From Pseudomonas sp. ADAK18 (GTDB taxonomy: Bacteria; Pseudomonadota; Gammaproteobacteria; Pseudomonadales; Pseudomonadaceae), in the NCBI RefSeq assembly GCF_012935695.1, contig NZ_CP052859.1:537001-601000 (forward strand): a stretch of 64,000 nt of DNA, given 5' to 3'. A program made the translations under genes and the position numbers. Below are positions 56,308-64,000 of the stretch, one piece after another (position 1 is the stretch's first letter; each line of letters begins with the position of its first letter). The notes below the pieces were generated by a model. It was given only the letters and a program-made list of their open reading frames with translations, ran no database searches and had not been told where the DNA came from.

Positions 56308-56772
56308 ATGCGTAAGTCTGTTTTACTGGTTGCCTGCTTTACCACCATGTCGTTGCTGCTGGGTGGCTGCGCCTCGAGTCTGACGGGCGACTCCTATTCC
56401 CGTGACGAAGCGCGTCGTGTACAGACCGTGCGCATGGGCACCATCGAATCCCTGCGTCCGGTGAAAATCGAAGGCACCAAGACCCCAATCGGCGGCGCTG
56501 CTGGCGCCGTCATCGGTGGTGTTGGCGGCAGCGCCATCGGCGGCGGTCGTGGCAGCATCGTCACCGCAGTCATCGGCGCCGTAGCCGGCGGCCTGCTGGG
56601 CTCGGCCACTGAAGAAGGCCTGACCCGCACCCAAGGCGTTGAAATCACTGTTCGCGAAGACGATGGCAGCATGCGCGCCTACGTTCAGGCCGTTCAGGAA
56701 AATGAAATCTTCCGCATCGGTGATCGTGTTCGCATCATGACCGTTGACGGGACCAGCCGCGTTACTCGTTAA
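56308..56772 (+). CDS. SlyB-like glycine-zipper outer membrane lipoprotein
   Basis: The product is 154 residues from the ATG at 56308 (TTGGAG upstream). The lipobox is LLGGCAS. The middle is a glycine-zipper pair of membrane-active segments (IGGAAGAVIGGVGGSAIGGG and VIGAVAGGLLGS), then a small beta-domain. SlyB-type proteins stabilise the outer membrane under stress. A longer upstream frame is rejected because it lacks a signal at its start. Confidence 0.9.
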   Translation: MRKSVLLVACFTTMSLLLGGCASSLTGDSYSRDEARRVQTVRMGTIESLRPVKIEGTKTPIGGAAGAVIGGVGGSAIGGGRGSIVTAVIGAVAGGLLGSATEEGLTRTQGVEITVREDDGSMRAYVQAVQENEIFRIGDRVRIMTVDGTSRVTR

Positions 56773-56793
56773 GGGTCAATGCAGCGGGAAAAG

Positions 56794-56826
56794 AAACCCC
56801 AACCGGGTGACTGGTTGGGGTTTTTT
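56794..56826 (+). terminator. Strong terminator after the SlyB-like gene
   Basis: AAACCCCAACC (56794-56804) pairs with GGTTGGGGTTT (56813-56823) around an 8-base loop, with six Ts at 56821-56826. It also marks the border of the toxin-immunity module. Confidence 0.9.
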
Positions 56827-56843
56827 GTTTGGGGGGCGCTTTT

Positions 56844-57095
56844 TCATTGTTGTGTGCGTGTTCCGATGAAGTACTCCAGATCGTCGCGTAGGCTGATATT
56901 GAGCAGAGTCGCTAACTGTGACACTTGGTGTTTTGTAAGCTCCAACTCTCCAGGCGCCAGTTCTGCAAGAGGCTTTGACTCTGTGAGTTGTGCTGCGGCC
57001 TGGTTAAGCTGGTCCCCTTCAATATCAAATTTGAATTGCAGCGAATCGTCTTTTTTCTCGTCAGGGTAAAAACCCGTAATTGATAGGTACACCAT
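56844..57095 (-). CDS. Probable immunity protein of the pyocin-like toxin
   Basis: The product is 83 residues from the ATG at 57095, with GAGAG upstream and 16 bases after the toxin stop. An in-frame ATG at 57161 would add 22 Lys/Pro/His-rich residues overlapping the toxin and is less likely. It is acidic, with a beta-strand start (MVYLSITGFYPDEKK) and a helical middle. Size, charge and position fit a bacteriocin immunity protein, but the sequence does not look like colicin E3 Im3. Base composition is more AT-rich than its neighbours. I do not recognise the family. Confidence 0.65.
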   Translation of the reverse strand: MVYLSITGFYPDEKKDDSLQFKFDIEGDQLNQAAAQLTESKPLAELAPGELELTKHQVSQLATLLNISLRDDLEYFIGTRTQQ

Positions 57096-57111
57096 AGGGT
57101 TGCTCTCATGA

Positions 57112-58311
57112 TTATTGACGTGTGGTGGTTCTTCCCGGCTTTGCTTCTTTGGTTTGTTCACCGGTTATATGGTTGAACTCGCCAAGGTGAACCGCAAACC
57201 TGTCGAACTTTTCTACTGCGTTACTTTCATAGTCCCATTCGTAAATTCTCCCTTTTTTATCAACCCACCTTGCCCTTCTTTTGCCTCCGCCCCGGACAGA
57301 GGTTTTAGATTTGACGGGTAATGCATCAGGGAAGGCTGGGAGTGTTGCGGGGGCACCGTAGTACTTATGATCTCCCGGTCGAACACTTACCACCACGTAC
57401 AGCGGTCTAACCCCGGAGTCCGCCGGAAACACCAGAATGAAATCCCGGTACTCCGGCGGGTAGATTGGGTCGACGATGATGTTGGCTGCTGCCTCAGTCG
57501 GCGGATACACCCAGATATGGGGAGACTGCGGCGCCGACTCCAGCGCAGGTATGCCGAGGGTGTCAGCAGGATCAAGAGCGGGTGTCCAGATCAGCTCAAC
57601 GCCCTCACCCAGGGCGGCCACGTATTGCGTGCCACGCAGACCAAACTGCACGACATCGACCATTTCCCAATCGGGGGTCTTCCCGGTGTAGAACGCGTAG
57701 CCTTTGAGGCTGCCGCTGGCCTGTTGCTCGATATGCAAGCGAACCCGTGTGCGGGCTTGAGGCAGGGCACGAAGTTGTTCATCGCTATAAAGCGCACCAT
57801 CACCGAGGCTTGAAGGCCAGAGCAGTGCTGCCAGGCCCACCATCAATCCGGTCGCGACAGTACCTGCCGCTGCTCCGGCAGCGGTGGTAATGCTCGAACC
57901 GCTCAGGGCGAATGTTCCCAGGCCGGCAGGCAGTGCGCTGCCACTTATTTTCTTGAGGTGCAGCAGCCCTGCGCCATCCGTCTCGCGGCCGCCAAGCAGG
58001 ACATGCTCGCCGTAGTCCATCAAACGGTCAGTGGGTATGAAACCAGAGGGATTGCTGTAGTTGATGATCGCGTTCGGCAAGTTGCAGGACTTGACGAATA
58101 CACAACCCGCAATGGGGGGCAGGGTAGGTTGTGGCTCAACCTTGATACGAGTCTCGTAAGCCTCCTGGCGGGTAAGCATGGCGTCGTATGCGTTTTGCCT
58201 GGCCTCACTGTCCGCCAGTTCGCGCGCGTTCATGTGCTCGAGGCGTCGATAGCCTCCGGTCCCGGTTCCGTAGGATCGCCAGACCTGGGGAACATCCTTG
58301 TTGTTTGCCAT
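57112..58311 (-). CDS. Pyocin_S-type toxin with colicin E3-like rRNase domain
   Basis: The product is 399 residues with GGAGGG before the ATG. Residues 1-120 are a charged helical start plus CVFVKSCNLPNAIINYSNPS; about 125-330 reads as the pyocin_S translocation domain; 345-399 resembles the colicin E3 16S rRNase (RRARWVDKKGRIYEWD). By alignment Asp360, Glu367 and Arg394 match E3 active-site residues Asp510, Glu517 and probably Arg545, but Ser363 replaces His513. No TonB box, receptor domain, lysis gene or P-box is visible. Killing of relatives is inferred; secretion route unknown. Confidence 0.8.
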   Translation of the reverse strand: MANNKDVPQVWRSYGTGTGGYRRLEHMNARELADSEARQNAYDAMLTRQEAYETRIKVEPQPTLPPIAGCVFVKSCNLPNAIINYSNPSGFIPTDRLMDYGEHVLLGGRETDGAGLLHLKKISGSALPAGLGTFALSGSSITTAAGAAAGTVATGLMVGLAALLWPSSLGDGALYSDEQLRALPQARTRVRLHIEQQASGSLKGYAFYTGKTPDWEMVDVVQFGLRGTQYVAALGEGVELIWTPALDPADTLGIPALESAPQSPHIWVYPPTEAAANIIVDPIYPPEYRDFILVFPADSGVRPLYVVVSVRPGDHKYYGAPATLPAFPDALPVKSKTSVRGGGKRRARWVDKKGRIYEWDYESNAVEKFDRFAVHLGEFNHITGEQTKEAKPGRTTTRQ

Positions 58312-58481
58312 CGCGCCCTCCTGGCTTCATAACGAAGTCCGGCTCAATGCCGGGGGCACGACGTTATTGGAGGCGCAGGGAGAGGGATGTAGGAGGGTTC
58401 TGTGAGGAGGTGATGAACTGGCTGAAAAGGTAAGTGCTCCGGTGTGAACGCAAGTGCGCCACACCGGAACCGCAGCGGGGT

Positions 58482-59669
58482 TTAAGGCTGAACCACCGCC
58501 TGCTTGCGACTGGCCATTGCGGTCACCGCATAACCAATCAGCGCAGCCAGGATGGAACCGGTAAGAATACCCATGCGGTCCATGCCTGCGTATTCACTGC
58601 TGCCCGGTACGAACGCCAGGGAGCCGACAAACAGGCTCATGGTGAAGCCGATACCACACAGGATCGCGACCCCCAGCACCTGGCCCCAATTGGCGCCGCT
58701 GGGCAGGGCTGCGAGGCCGGCTTTCACAGCGAGCCAGGTCAGGCCGAAGACACCGATGGTCTTGCCCACCAGCAAGCCGGCAGCAATGCCCATCGGCACA
58801 TGGTGGGTGAAGCTTTCCAGGTTGACCCCGGCCAGCGACACGCCGGCGTTGGCGAAGGCGAACAACGGCAGGATGCCGTAGGCCACCCAGGGGTGCAGGG
58901 CGTGTTCCAGGTTCAGCAGCGGCGAGGGTTCAGCGTTTTTGGTGCGCAGCGGAATGCAGAACGCCAGGGTGACACCCGCCAGCGTGGCGTGAACGCCGCT
59001 CTTGAGCACACACACCCACAGGATCAAGCCGATGATCATATAGGGCCCGAGCTTGACCACTCCCAGCCGGTTCATTGCAATCAAGGCGATCAGGCAGGCC
59101 CCCGCGCCGGCCAACGAGGCTCCGGACAGGTCGCTGGAATAGAAGATCGCGATGACGATGATTGCACCGAGGTCATCGATGATGGCCAGGGTCATCAGGA
59201 ACAGCTTCAACGAGACCGGTACCCGCTTGCCCAGCAGGGCAAGAACGCCCAGGGCGAAGGCGATATCGGTGGCCATGGGGATCGCCCAGCCACCGAGCGC
59301 CGCCGGATTGTCCTTGTTCAACGCCCAGTAGATCAACGCCGGAACGACCATGCCGCCAATAGCGGCTGCGCCCGGCAGTACGATCTGCGAAGGCTTGGAC
59401 AGGTGGCCGTCGAGCAACTCGCGCTTGACCTCCAGGCCGATCAGCAGGAAAAACAGGGCCATCAGGCCATCGTTGATCCACAACAACGCCGGCTTGGCGA
59501 TTTTCAGCGCACCAATCTGTGCCACCACGGGCACATCGAGGAAACCGGCATACAGGTGCGACAACGGCGAATTATTGATGATCAGGGCCAGCGCGGCGGC
59601 GGCGATCAATAACAGACCGCTGGCGGCTTCCAGCTGGAAGAAACGGGTGACAGTGCTACGCAGAGGCAA
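58482..59669 (-). CDS. nhaA: Na+/H+ antiporter NhaA
   Basis: Inner-membrane antiporter exporting Na+ for H+ at alkaline pH. The product is 395 residues with about 12 membrane segments. The ion-binding aspartates in [14 protein letters not shown] and [20 protein letters not shown] are intact. The start is a TTG at 59669 with GGAGAG 6 bases upstream; a TTG at 59687 would add six residues and lies ahead of that ribosome site. Confidence 0.93.
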   Translation of the reverse strand: MPLRSTVTRFFQLEAASGLLLIAAAALALIINNSPLSHLYAGFLDVPVVAQIGALKIAKPALLWINDGLMALFFLLIGLEVKRELLDGHLSKPSQIVLPGAAAIGGMVVPALIYWALNKDNPAALGGWAIPMATDIAFALGVLALLGKRVPVSLKLFLMTLAIIDDLGAIIVIAIFYSSDLSGASLAGAGACLIALIAMNRLGVVKLGPYMIIGLILWVCVLKSGVHATLAGVTLAFCIPLRTKNAEPSPLLNLEHALHPWVAYGILPLFAFANAGVSLAGVNLESFTHHVPMGIAAGLLVGKTIGVFGLTWLAVKAGLAALPSGANWGQVLGVAILCGIGFTMSLFVGSLAFVPGSSEYAGMDRMGILTGSILAALIGYAVTAMASRKQAVVQP

Positions 59670-59726
59670 GGGATGCTCTCCAATCAAGGTTCAATAGGTG
59701 GGTACCCTAACCCGTACCGTTAGTTG

Positions 59727-59759
59727 TTAAAACAAAAGTTATATTCTTTTTTGTTATAA
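59727..59759 (+). promoter_or_regulatory. AT-rich palindromic operator candidate
   Basis: TTAAAACAAAA (59727-59737) and TTTTGTTATAA (59749-59759) are inverted with one mismatch around an 11-base spacer, in an AT-rich island between nhaA and the cysteine-synthase-like gene. The layout fits a LysR-type site such as CysB, but no regulator gene is adjacent. Confidence 0.45.
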
Positions 59760-59885
59760 GAAGAAGGTAGAGTGGGTATTGCGCCAGAGCCCAGCAATTG
59801 TGTGTCCAATTGAGTCTGGACTGTATCTGTGTGAAGTGTAGGAAACATCCTAAGATCGAGATTGAAAACCTTAGAGAAGCCAACC

Positions 59886-60980
59886 ATGAGCGACAACCGA
59901 CCTTGGGCCCGCGAAGCCATTCGCATTATTGAAGCGGACTTTCAGCGCAGCGCCGATACTCACCTGATCCCCTTGCCGTTGCCGGGCCTGCCGGGTATCG
60001 AGTTGTACTTCAAGGATGAGTCGAGTCACCCCACCGGCAGCCTCAAACATCGGCTGGCCCGTTCATTGTTCCTCTATGCATTGTGTAATGGCTGGCTCAA
60101 GCCCGGCGCGCCAGTGATCGAGGCGTCCAGCGGTTCCACGGCGATTTCCGAGGCGTATTTCGCGCGTCTGCTGGGCCTGCCGTTTATTGCGGTGATGCCG
60201 GCAAGCACGTCCCAGGAAAAGATTGCCCAGATCGCCTTTTACGGCGGCAAGAGCCACCTGGTACAGGATCCGACGCAGATTTACGCTGAGTCCGAACGCC
60301 TGGCCCGGGAAAGCGGTGGTCACTTCATGGACCAGTTCACCTACGCCGAACGCGCCACCGACTGGCGGGCGAACAACAATATTGCCGAGTCGATCTTCCA
60401 GCAGCTGCGCTTCGAACGGTATCCGGAGCCGAGCTGGCTGATTTCCAGCCCGGGCACCGGGGGCACAACGGCAACCCTGGGGCGGTATGTGCGTTATCGC
60501 CAGCATTGCACCCGTGTGCTGTGCGCGGATGCCGAGCGCTCGGTGTTCTTTGACTATTACTTGACCGGGGACGCGACGCTGCGCCTGGACTGTGGTTCGC
60601 GGATTGAAGGCATTGGCCGGCCACGGGTTGAGGCGTCGTTCCTGCCCAAGGTGATTGATGCCATGGTCAAGGTGCCGGACGCGTTGTCGCTGGCAGCCAT
60701 GCATTATCTGGCGCAACGCTTAGGGCGGCGAGTGGGCGGTTCCAGTGGGACCAACCTGATTGGTGCCTTGATGGCGGCGCAGCAGATGAAGTTGGCGGGG
60801 GAAAGCGGGTCGATCGTGGCAATCTTGTGCGATGGCGGTGAGCGGTATGCCACCACCTATTACGATCCGGCGTGGCTGGCGGCGCAGGGGTATGAGCTGG
60901 ACGGATTGATGGCGGCTGTTGCGGCCAGCGTGGAGCGAGGAGAAGCGCTGCCGGACAGCGTGTTGCGCGCGAATATCTAA
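59886..60980 (+). CDS. PLP-dependent cysteine synthase-like enzyme
   Basis: Fold type II PLP enzyme, 364 residues from the ATG at 59886. The PLP lysine is Lys54 in [20 protein letters not shown] binds substrate carboxylate and [10 protein letters not shown] the cofactor phosphate. The sequence differs from CysK and CysM and resembles the group that includes Cds1-type L-cysteine desulfhydrases, so it may degrade cysteine rather than make it. It is divergent from nhaA. Confidence 0.85.
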   Translation: MSDNRPWAREAIRIIEADFQRSADTHLIPLPLPGLPGIELYFKDESSHPTGSLKHRLARSLFLYALCNGWLKPGAPVIEASSGSTAISEAYFARLLGLPFIAVMPASTSQEKIAQIAFYGGKSHLVQDPTQIYAESERLARESGGHFMDQFTYAERATDWRANNNIAESIFQQLRFERYPEPSWLISSPGTGGTTATLGRYVRYRQHCTRVLCADAERSVFFDYYLTGDATLRLDCGSRIEGIGRPRVEASFLPKVIDAMVKVPDALSLAAMHYLAQRLGRRVGGSSGTNLIGALMAAQQMKLAGESGSIVAILCDGGERYATTYYDPAWLAAQGYELDGLMAAVAASVERGEALPDSVLRANI

Positions 60981-61004
60981 GGTCTTCCAGGTCACCTGAA
61001 TCAG

Positions 61005-61034
61005 TGTGGGAGCCGGGCTTGCCCGGCTCCCACA
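61005..61034 (+). repeat. REP palindrome acting as a two-way terminator
   Basis: TGTGGGAGCCGGGC (61005-61018) and GCCCGGCTCCCACA (61021-61034) form a perfect palindrome, followed by TTT. It is a single REP unit between convergent genes. Confidence 0.88.
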
Positions 61035-61063
61035 TTTGATGGGTGTCACTTTCGGAATGGGTA

Positions 61064-62677
61064 TCAGGCCTCGATGCCCAACATATCCCGTGCCACGGCC
61101 TCGGCAATCCGAATCCCGTCGACACCCGCCGACAGAATCCCACCGGCATAACCGGCACCTTCACCCGCCGGAAACAGGCCCTTCACGTTCAAGCTCTGCA
61201 TCGTTTCGTTGCGCGTAATCCGCAGCGGCGATGAAGTGCGGGTCTCGATGCCGGTCAATACCGCGTCGTGTAACGAGTATCCCTTGATCTGCTTCTCGAA
61301 CGCCGGCAACGCCTCGCGGATCGCTTCGATGGCGAAGTCCGGCAAGGCCAGGGCCAAGTCACCCAACGCCACGCCTGGCTTGTAGGACGGTTCTACAGTC
61401 CCGATGGCGGTGGACGGCTTGCCGGCGATGAAGTCACCCACCAGCTGCGCTGGGGCCTCGTAGTTGCTGCCACCGAGGATGAACGCGTGGGACTCCAGGC
61501 GCTCCTGCAACTCGATCCCGGCCAGCGGGCCACCTGGATAATCCACTTCCGGGGTGATGCCCACCACGATCCCGGAGTTGGCATTGCGTTCGTTACGCGA
61601 GTATTGGCTCATGCCGTTGGTCACGACACGGTTTGGCTCGGACGTCGCTGCTACCACCGTACCGCCCGGGCACATGCAGAAGCTGTAGACCGAACGTCCG
61701 TTCTTGGCGTGATGCACCAGTTTGTAATCGGCGGCGCCGAGCTTTGGGTGCCCGGCGTATTTGCCCAGGCGTGCAGCGTCGATCAGCGACTGCGGGTGCT
61801 CGATCCGGAAACCCACCGAGAACGGCTTGGCTTCCATGTACACACCACGGCCATGCAGCATGCGGAAGGTGTCGCGAGCGCTGTGGCCGAGGGCCAGGAT
61901 CACGTGCTTGGACAGAATCTGCTCGCCGCCATCGACCACCACGCCATTCAGTTGGCCGTCTTCGATCAGCACGTCAGTCACACGTTGTTCAAAACGCACT
62001 TCACCACCGAGGGCGATGATCTGCTGACGCATGGTTTCCACTACACCCGTCAGGCGGAACGTACCGATGTGCGGCTTGCTGACGTAGAGAATCTCTTCCG
62101 GGGCTCCGGCGTTGACGAACTCGTGCAGGACTTTACGCCCGTGGAACTTCGGATCCTTGATCTGGCTGTAGAGCTTGCCGTCGGAGAAGGTCCCGGCGCC
62201 ACCTTCACCGAACTGCACGTTAGATTCCGGGTTAAGCACGCTTTTGCGCCACAGCCCCCAGGTGTCCTTGGTGCGCTGGCGCACTTCCTTGCCGCGCTCG
62301 AGGATGATCGGCTTGAAGCCCATCTGCGCCAGCAATAGGCCGGCGAAAATCCCGCAAGGGCCAAAACCGACCACGATCGGTCGCTCAGTCAGACCTTCCG
62401 GCGCCTGACCGACCACTTTATAGCTGACGTCCGGTGCCGGATTGATGTTGCGATCATCGGCGAACTTGAGCAGCAGGGCCGCTTCGCCCTTGACGTTCAG
62501 GTCGACGGTGTAGATGAAGCACAGCTCCGATGATTTCTTGCGGGCGTCGTAGCTGCGTTTGAACAGGGTGAAATCGAGCAGGTCATCACTGGCGATGCCC
62601 AGGCGCTGCACAATGGCAGGCCGCAGGTCTTCTTCGGGATGGTCGATGGGCAGCTTGAGTTCGGTGATTCGTAACAT
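61064..62677 (-). CDS. FAD-dependent oxidoreductase (COG2509-type dehydrogenase)
   Basis: The product is 537 residues. An N-terminal domain of about 95 residues (LPIDHPEEDLRPAIVQRLGI) precedes the FAD-binding VVGFGPCGIFAGLL and a second glycine-rich block near the C-terminus (GLFPAGEGAGYAGGILSAGV). The family is widespread and poorly studied; the substrate is unknown. It stands alone, bordered by a REP palindrome and a 106-base gap. Confidence 0.85.
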   Translation of the reverse strand: MLRITELKLPIDHPEEDLRPAIVQRLGIASDDLLDFTLFKRSYDARKKSSELCFIYTVDLNVKGEAALLLKFADDRNINPAPDVSYKVVGQAPEGLTERPIVVGFGPCGIFAGLLLAQMGFKPIILERGKEVRQRTKDTWGLWRKSVLNPESNVQFGEGGAGTFSDGKLYSQIKDPKFHGRKVLHEFVNAGAPEEILYVSKPHIGTFRLTGVVETMRQQIIALGGEVRFEQRVTDVLIEDGQLNGVVVDGGEQILSKHVILALGHSARDTFRMLHGRGVYMEAKPFSVGFRIEHPQSLIDAARLGKYAGHPKLGAADYKLVHHAKNGRSVYSFCMCPGGTVVAATSEPNRVVTNGMSQYSRNERNANSGIVVGITPEVDYPGGPLAGIELQERLESHAFILGGSNYEAPAQLVGDFIAGKPSTAIGTVEPSYKPGVALGDLALALPDFAIEAIREALPAFEKQIKGYSLHDAVLTGIETRTSSPLRITRNETMQSLNVKGLFPAGEGAGYAGGILSAGVDGIRIAEAVARDMLGIEA

Positions 62678-62783
62678 GACAGGATCCGGTATGCGGCGTT
62701 GGTTGCGGCCGGCGGTTTTGCAAACCGGCGATTATAAGCCCCAATAGCGGTTTACGGTCATGTTAAAACAACCCGGGCCTGAA

Positions 62784-63455
62784 TCAATCGTCCCGGGAAC
62801 CGCCGAACGCCGCGCAACCACGCTGTACCTGGCCATTGACCCGCAGCTCTGCGCTCATGTGTTGCAGGCTGCCGCTGACGCTGTCAACACACCGTTGCGG
62901 GGCAACCCACAGTTCGATGTGCTGGTTATTGGCTTCAGTCATGAGATTGAAGCGGCCATCACCCGACTGCTCTTCCACATAAGGCACAGCCAGCGGTTGT
63001 TGGCCCTCACGCTCCAGGACCATGCCCTTGGCGGTGACATTCAATGCCCAGGCCGGCTTGTGGCCGTTGGCCCGCAGGATCATGCGCTTGAAGTCGGGGT
63101 CATCGCAGGCGGAGGTCGAGCGTTCAACACGGTAGAGCTGTTGCAGGTCGACTTGGCCTTGGGTCCCGCTGGCGACACCGGAGAATTTGCCGCGCAAGTC
63201 GGCAAACAGGGCGCCTTGCTGGCCCGCGAGTGAGGCCGCTTCCTGCAGGATGCTGGTGCCGCCGGTGTCGTTGACCACATAGTTGCGCTGGTCATGGCAG
63301 GGTTGGAACAGCAGTTTGTCGCCGACGGCTGTCAGTTCACCCTGCATACGGGTCAGGCTTGCGAGGGACGGCTTGGCCGGCTCGCTTTCGAACATCTGGC
63401 AGGCAGAGAACAGGGGGAGCAGGGCAATCAGCACTAGGGAACGGGCGGCACGCAT
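62784..63455 (-). CDS. Putative lipoprotein of COG3650 type
   Basis: The product is 223 residues. The signal ends in a lipobox (LPLFSACQ). The body contains two similar units, each with a Cys and a Phe-Lys/Arg pattern (LLFQPCHDQRNYVV and MVLEREGQQPL), which fits the COG3650 family of envelope proteins. Function unknown. It is upstream of the FAD oxidoreductase in the same direction but 106 bases away. Confidence 0.78.
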   Translation of the reverse strand: MRAARSLVLIALLPLFSACQMFESEPAKPSLASLTRMQGELTAVGDKLLFQPCHDQRNYVVNDTGGTSILQEAASLAGQQGALFADLRGKFSGVASGTQGQVDLQQLYRVERSTSACDDPDFKRMILRANGHKPAWALNVTAKGMVLEREGQQPLAVPYVEEQSGDGRFNLMTEANNQHIELWVAPQRCVDSVSGSLQHMSAELRVNGQVQRGCAAFGGSRDD

Positions 63456-63515
63456 TATCGGGTCTCCTGATAAGTGCCGCCACGTTACGCAGGCTGGCGG
63501 TGCATCACAAGCCCG

Positions 63516-64000
63516 TTACCCCACGATATAGATCTGTCCGGTTTGCAGGCCTTCCACGCTTTTTGCGTAGGCCAGTCCCACCTCCGCTCCCGGAACCGGT
63601 TTGAAACCGCGGAAGTACGGTGCGTAGCTGCCCATGGCCTCCAGCAGTACGGTCGGGCTGACCGAGTTGATACGCAGGCCTCGTGGCAACTCAATCGCCG
63701 CTGCTTTCACGAAGGCGTCGATGGCACCGTTGACCAGCGCGGCCGAGGCGCCGGTGCGAATCGGGTCACGGTTGAGGATGCCGCTGGTGAACGTGAATGA
63801 TGCGCCATCGTTGGCGAACTCACGGCCAATCAGCAGCAAGTTGACCTGGCCCATCAGCTTGTCTTGCAGGCCCAGGTCGAAGTCGGTTTCGCTCATGTCG
63901 GCCAGGGGCACAAAGTTGACGCTGCCGGCCGCGCAGACCAAAGCGTCGAACTTGCCGGTTTGCTCGAACAACCGGCGAATCGAGGCGCTGTCGCTGATGT
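63516..64000 (-). CDS. Short-chain dehydrogenase-like protein, 3' part
   Basis: The gene runs off the right edge; 160 codons are visible, continuing upstream of an internal TTG as SDSASIRRLFEQTGKFDALV. The NAD-binding CAAGSVNF block is present, and ELPRGLRINSVSPT is the usual proline-rich turn. The catalytic Tyr-x-x-x-Lys is missing: the matching stretch reads TGASAALVNGAIDAFVKAAA. The N-terminal glycine motif lies outside the window. It may be an NAD(P)-binding protein without standard catalysis. Confidence 0.8.
   Translation of the reverse strand, partial: ISDSASIRRLFEQTGKFDALVCAAGSVNFVPLADMSETDFDLGLQDKLMGQVNLLLIGREFANDGASFTFTSGILNRDPIRTGASAALVNGAIDAFVKAAAIELPRGLRINSVSPTVLLEAMGSYAPYFRGFKPVPGAEVGLAYAKSVEGLQTGQIYIVG

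Noticed and set aside
58312..58481. LexA box or pyocin P-box before the toxin
   Set aside because: No CTGT-N8-ACAG and no ATTG-type tandem P-box was seen.

Overview
The window is Pseudomonas chromosome, most like the P. fluorescens group. It is GC-rich. Every core gene reads as a Pseudomonas protein, and palindromic REP-type repeats (core near GTGGGAGCGGGCTTGCTCGCGA) sit between many genes. I see no rRNA or tRNA genes, CRISPR arrays, prophage, transposase or integrase.

1-24990 is a conserved housekeeping block read left to right: tsf (3' part), pyrH, frr, uppS, cdsA, dxr, rseP, bamA, skp, lpxD, fabZ, lpxA, lpxB, rnhB, dnaE, accA, tilS, pyrG, kdsA, eno, ftsB, ispD. It couples translation factors with envelope building: isoprenoids (dxr, ispD, later ispF), undecaprenyl carrier (uppS), phospholipid (cdsA), lipid A and Kdo (lpxD/A/B, kdsA), outer-membrane protein assembly (bamA, skp) and fatty acids (accA, fabZ). 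Many genes touch or overlap by 4 bp.

25090-34910 holds a glutathione-dependent formaldehyde oxidation module (LysR regulator divergent from adhC-fghA), then ispF-truD-surE-pcm-nlpD-rpoS, a convergent cold-shock gene, dcd and a 66-residue protein of unknown role. 34968-39145 is an arginine-type ABC uptake operon on the minus strand (aotJQMOP) with an intrinsic terminator after aotJ.

39649-56772 resembles the P. aeruginosa quiP-to-pdxH block as I recall it: N-acyl-homoserine lactone acylase, GST-like protein, isochorismatase-like hydrolase, a four-gene minus-strand cluster with SEC-C proteins, an OmpA lipoprotein, a DUF1145 plus collagen-like secreted protein pair, CopD-like membrane protein, dinG, a clan GH-A glycoside hydrolase, a serine-hydrolase esterase, an OmpA lipoprotein with a Lys/Ala tail, pdxH and a SlyB-like lipoprotein.

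The most clearly accessory piece is 56844-58311, a compact pyocin_S-type toxin with a colicin E3-like rRNase end and a probable immunity gene. It lacks a usual receptor-binding region, and Ser occupies the position of a catalytic His. The window ends with nhaA, a cysteine-synthase-like enzyme, an FAD oxidoreductase, a lipoprotein and a cut-off short-chain dehydrogenase-like gene.
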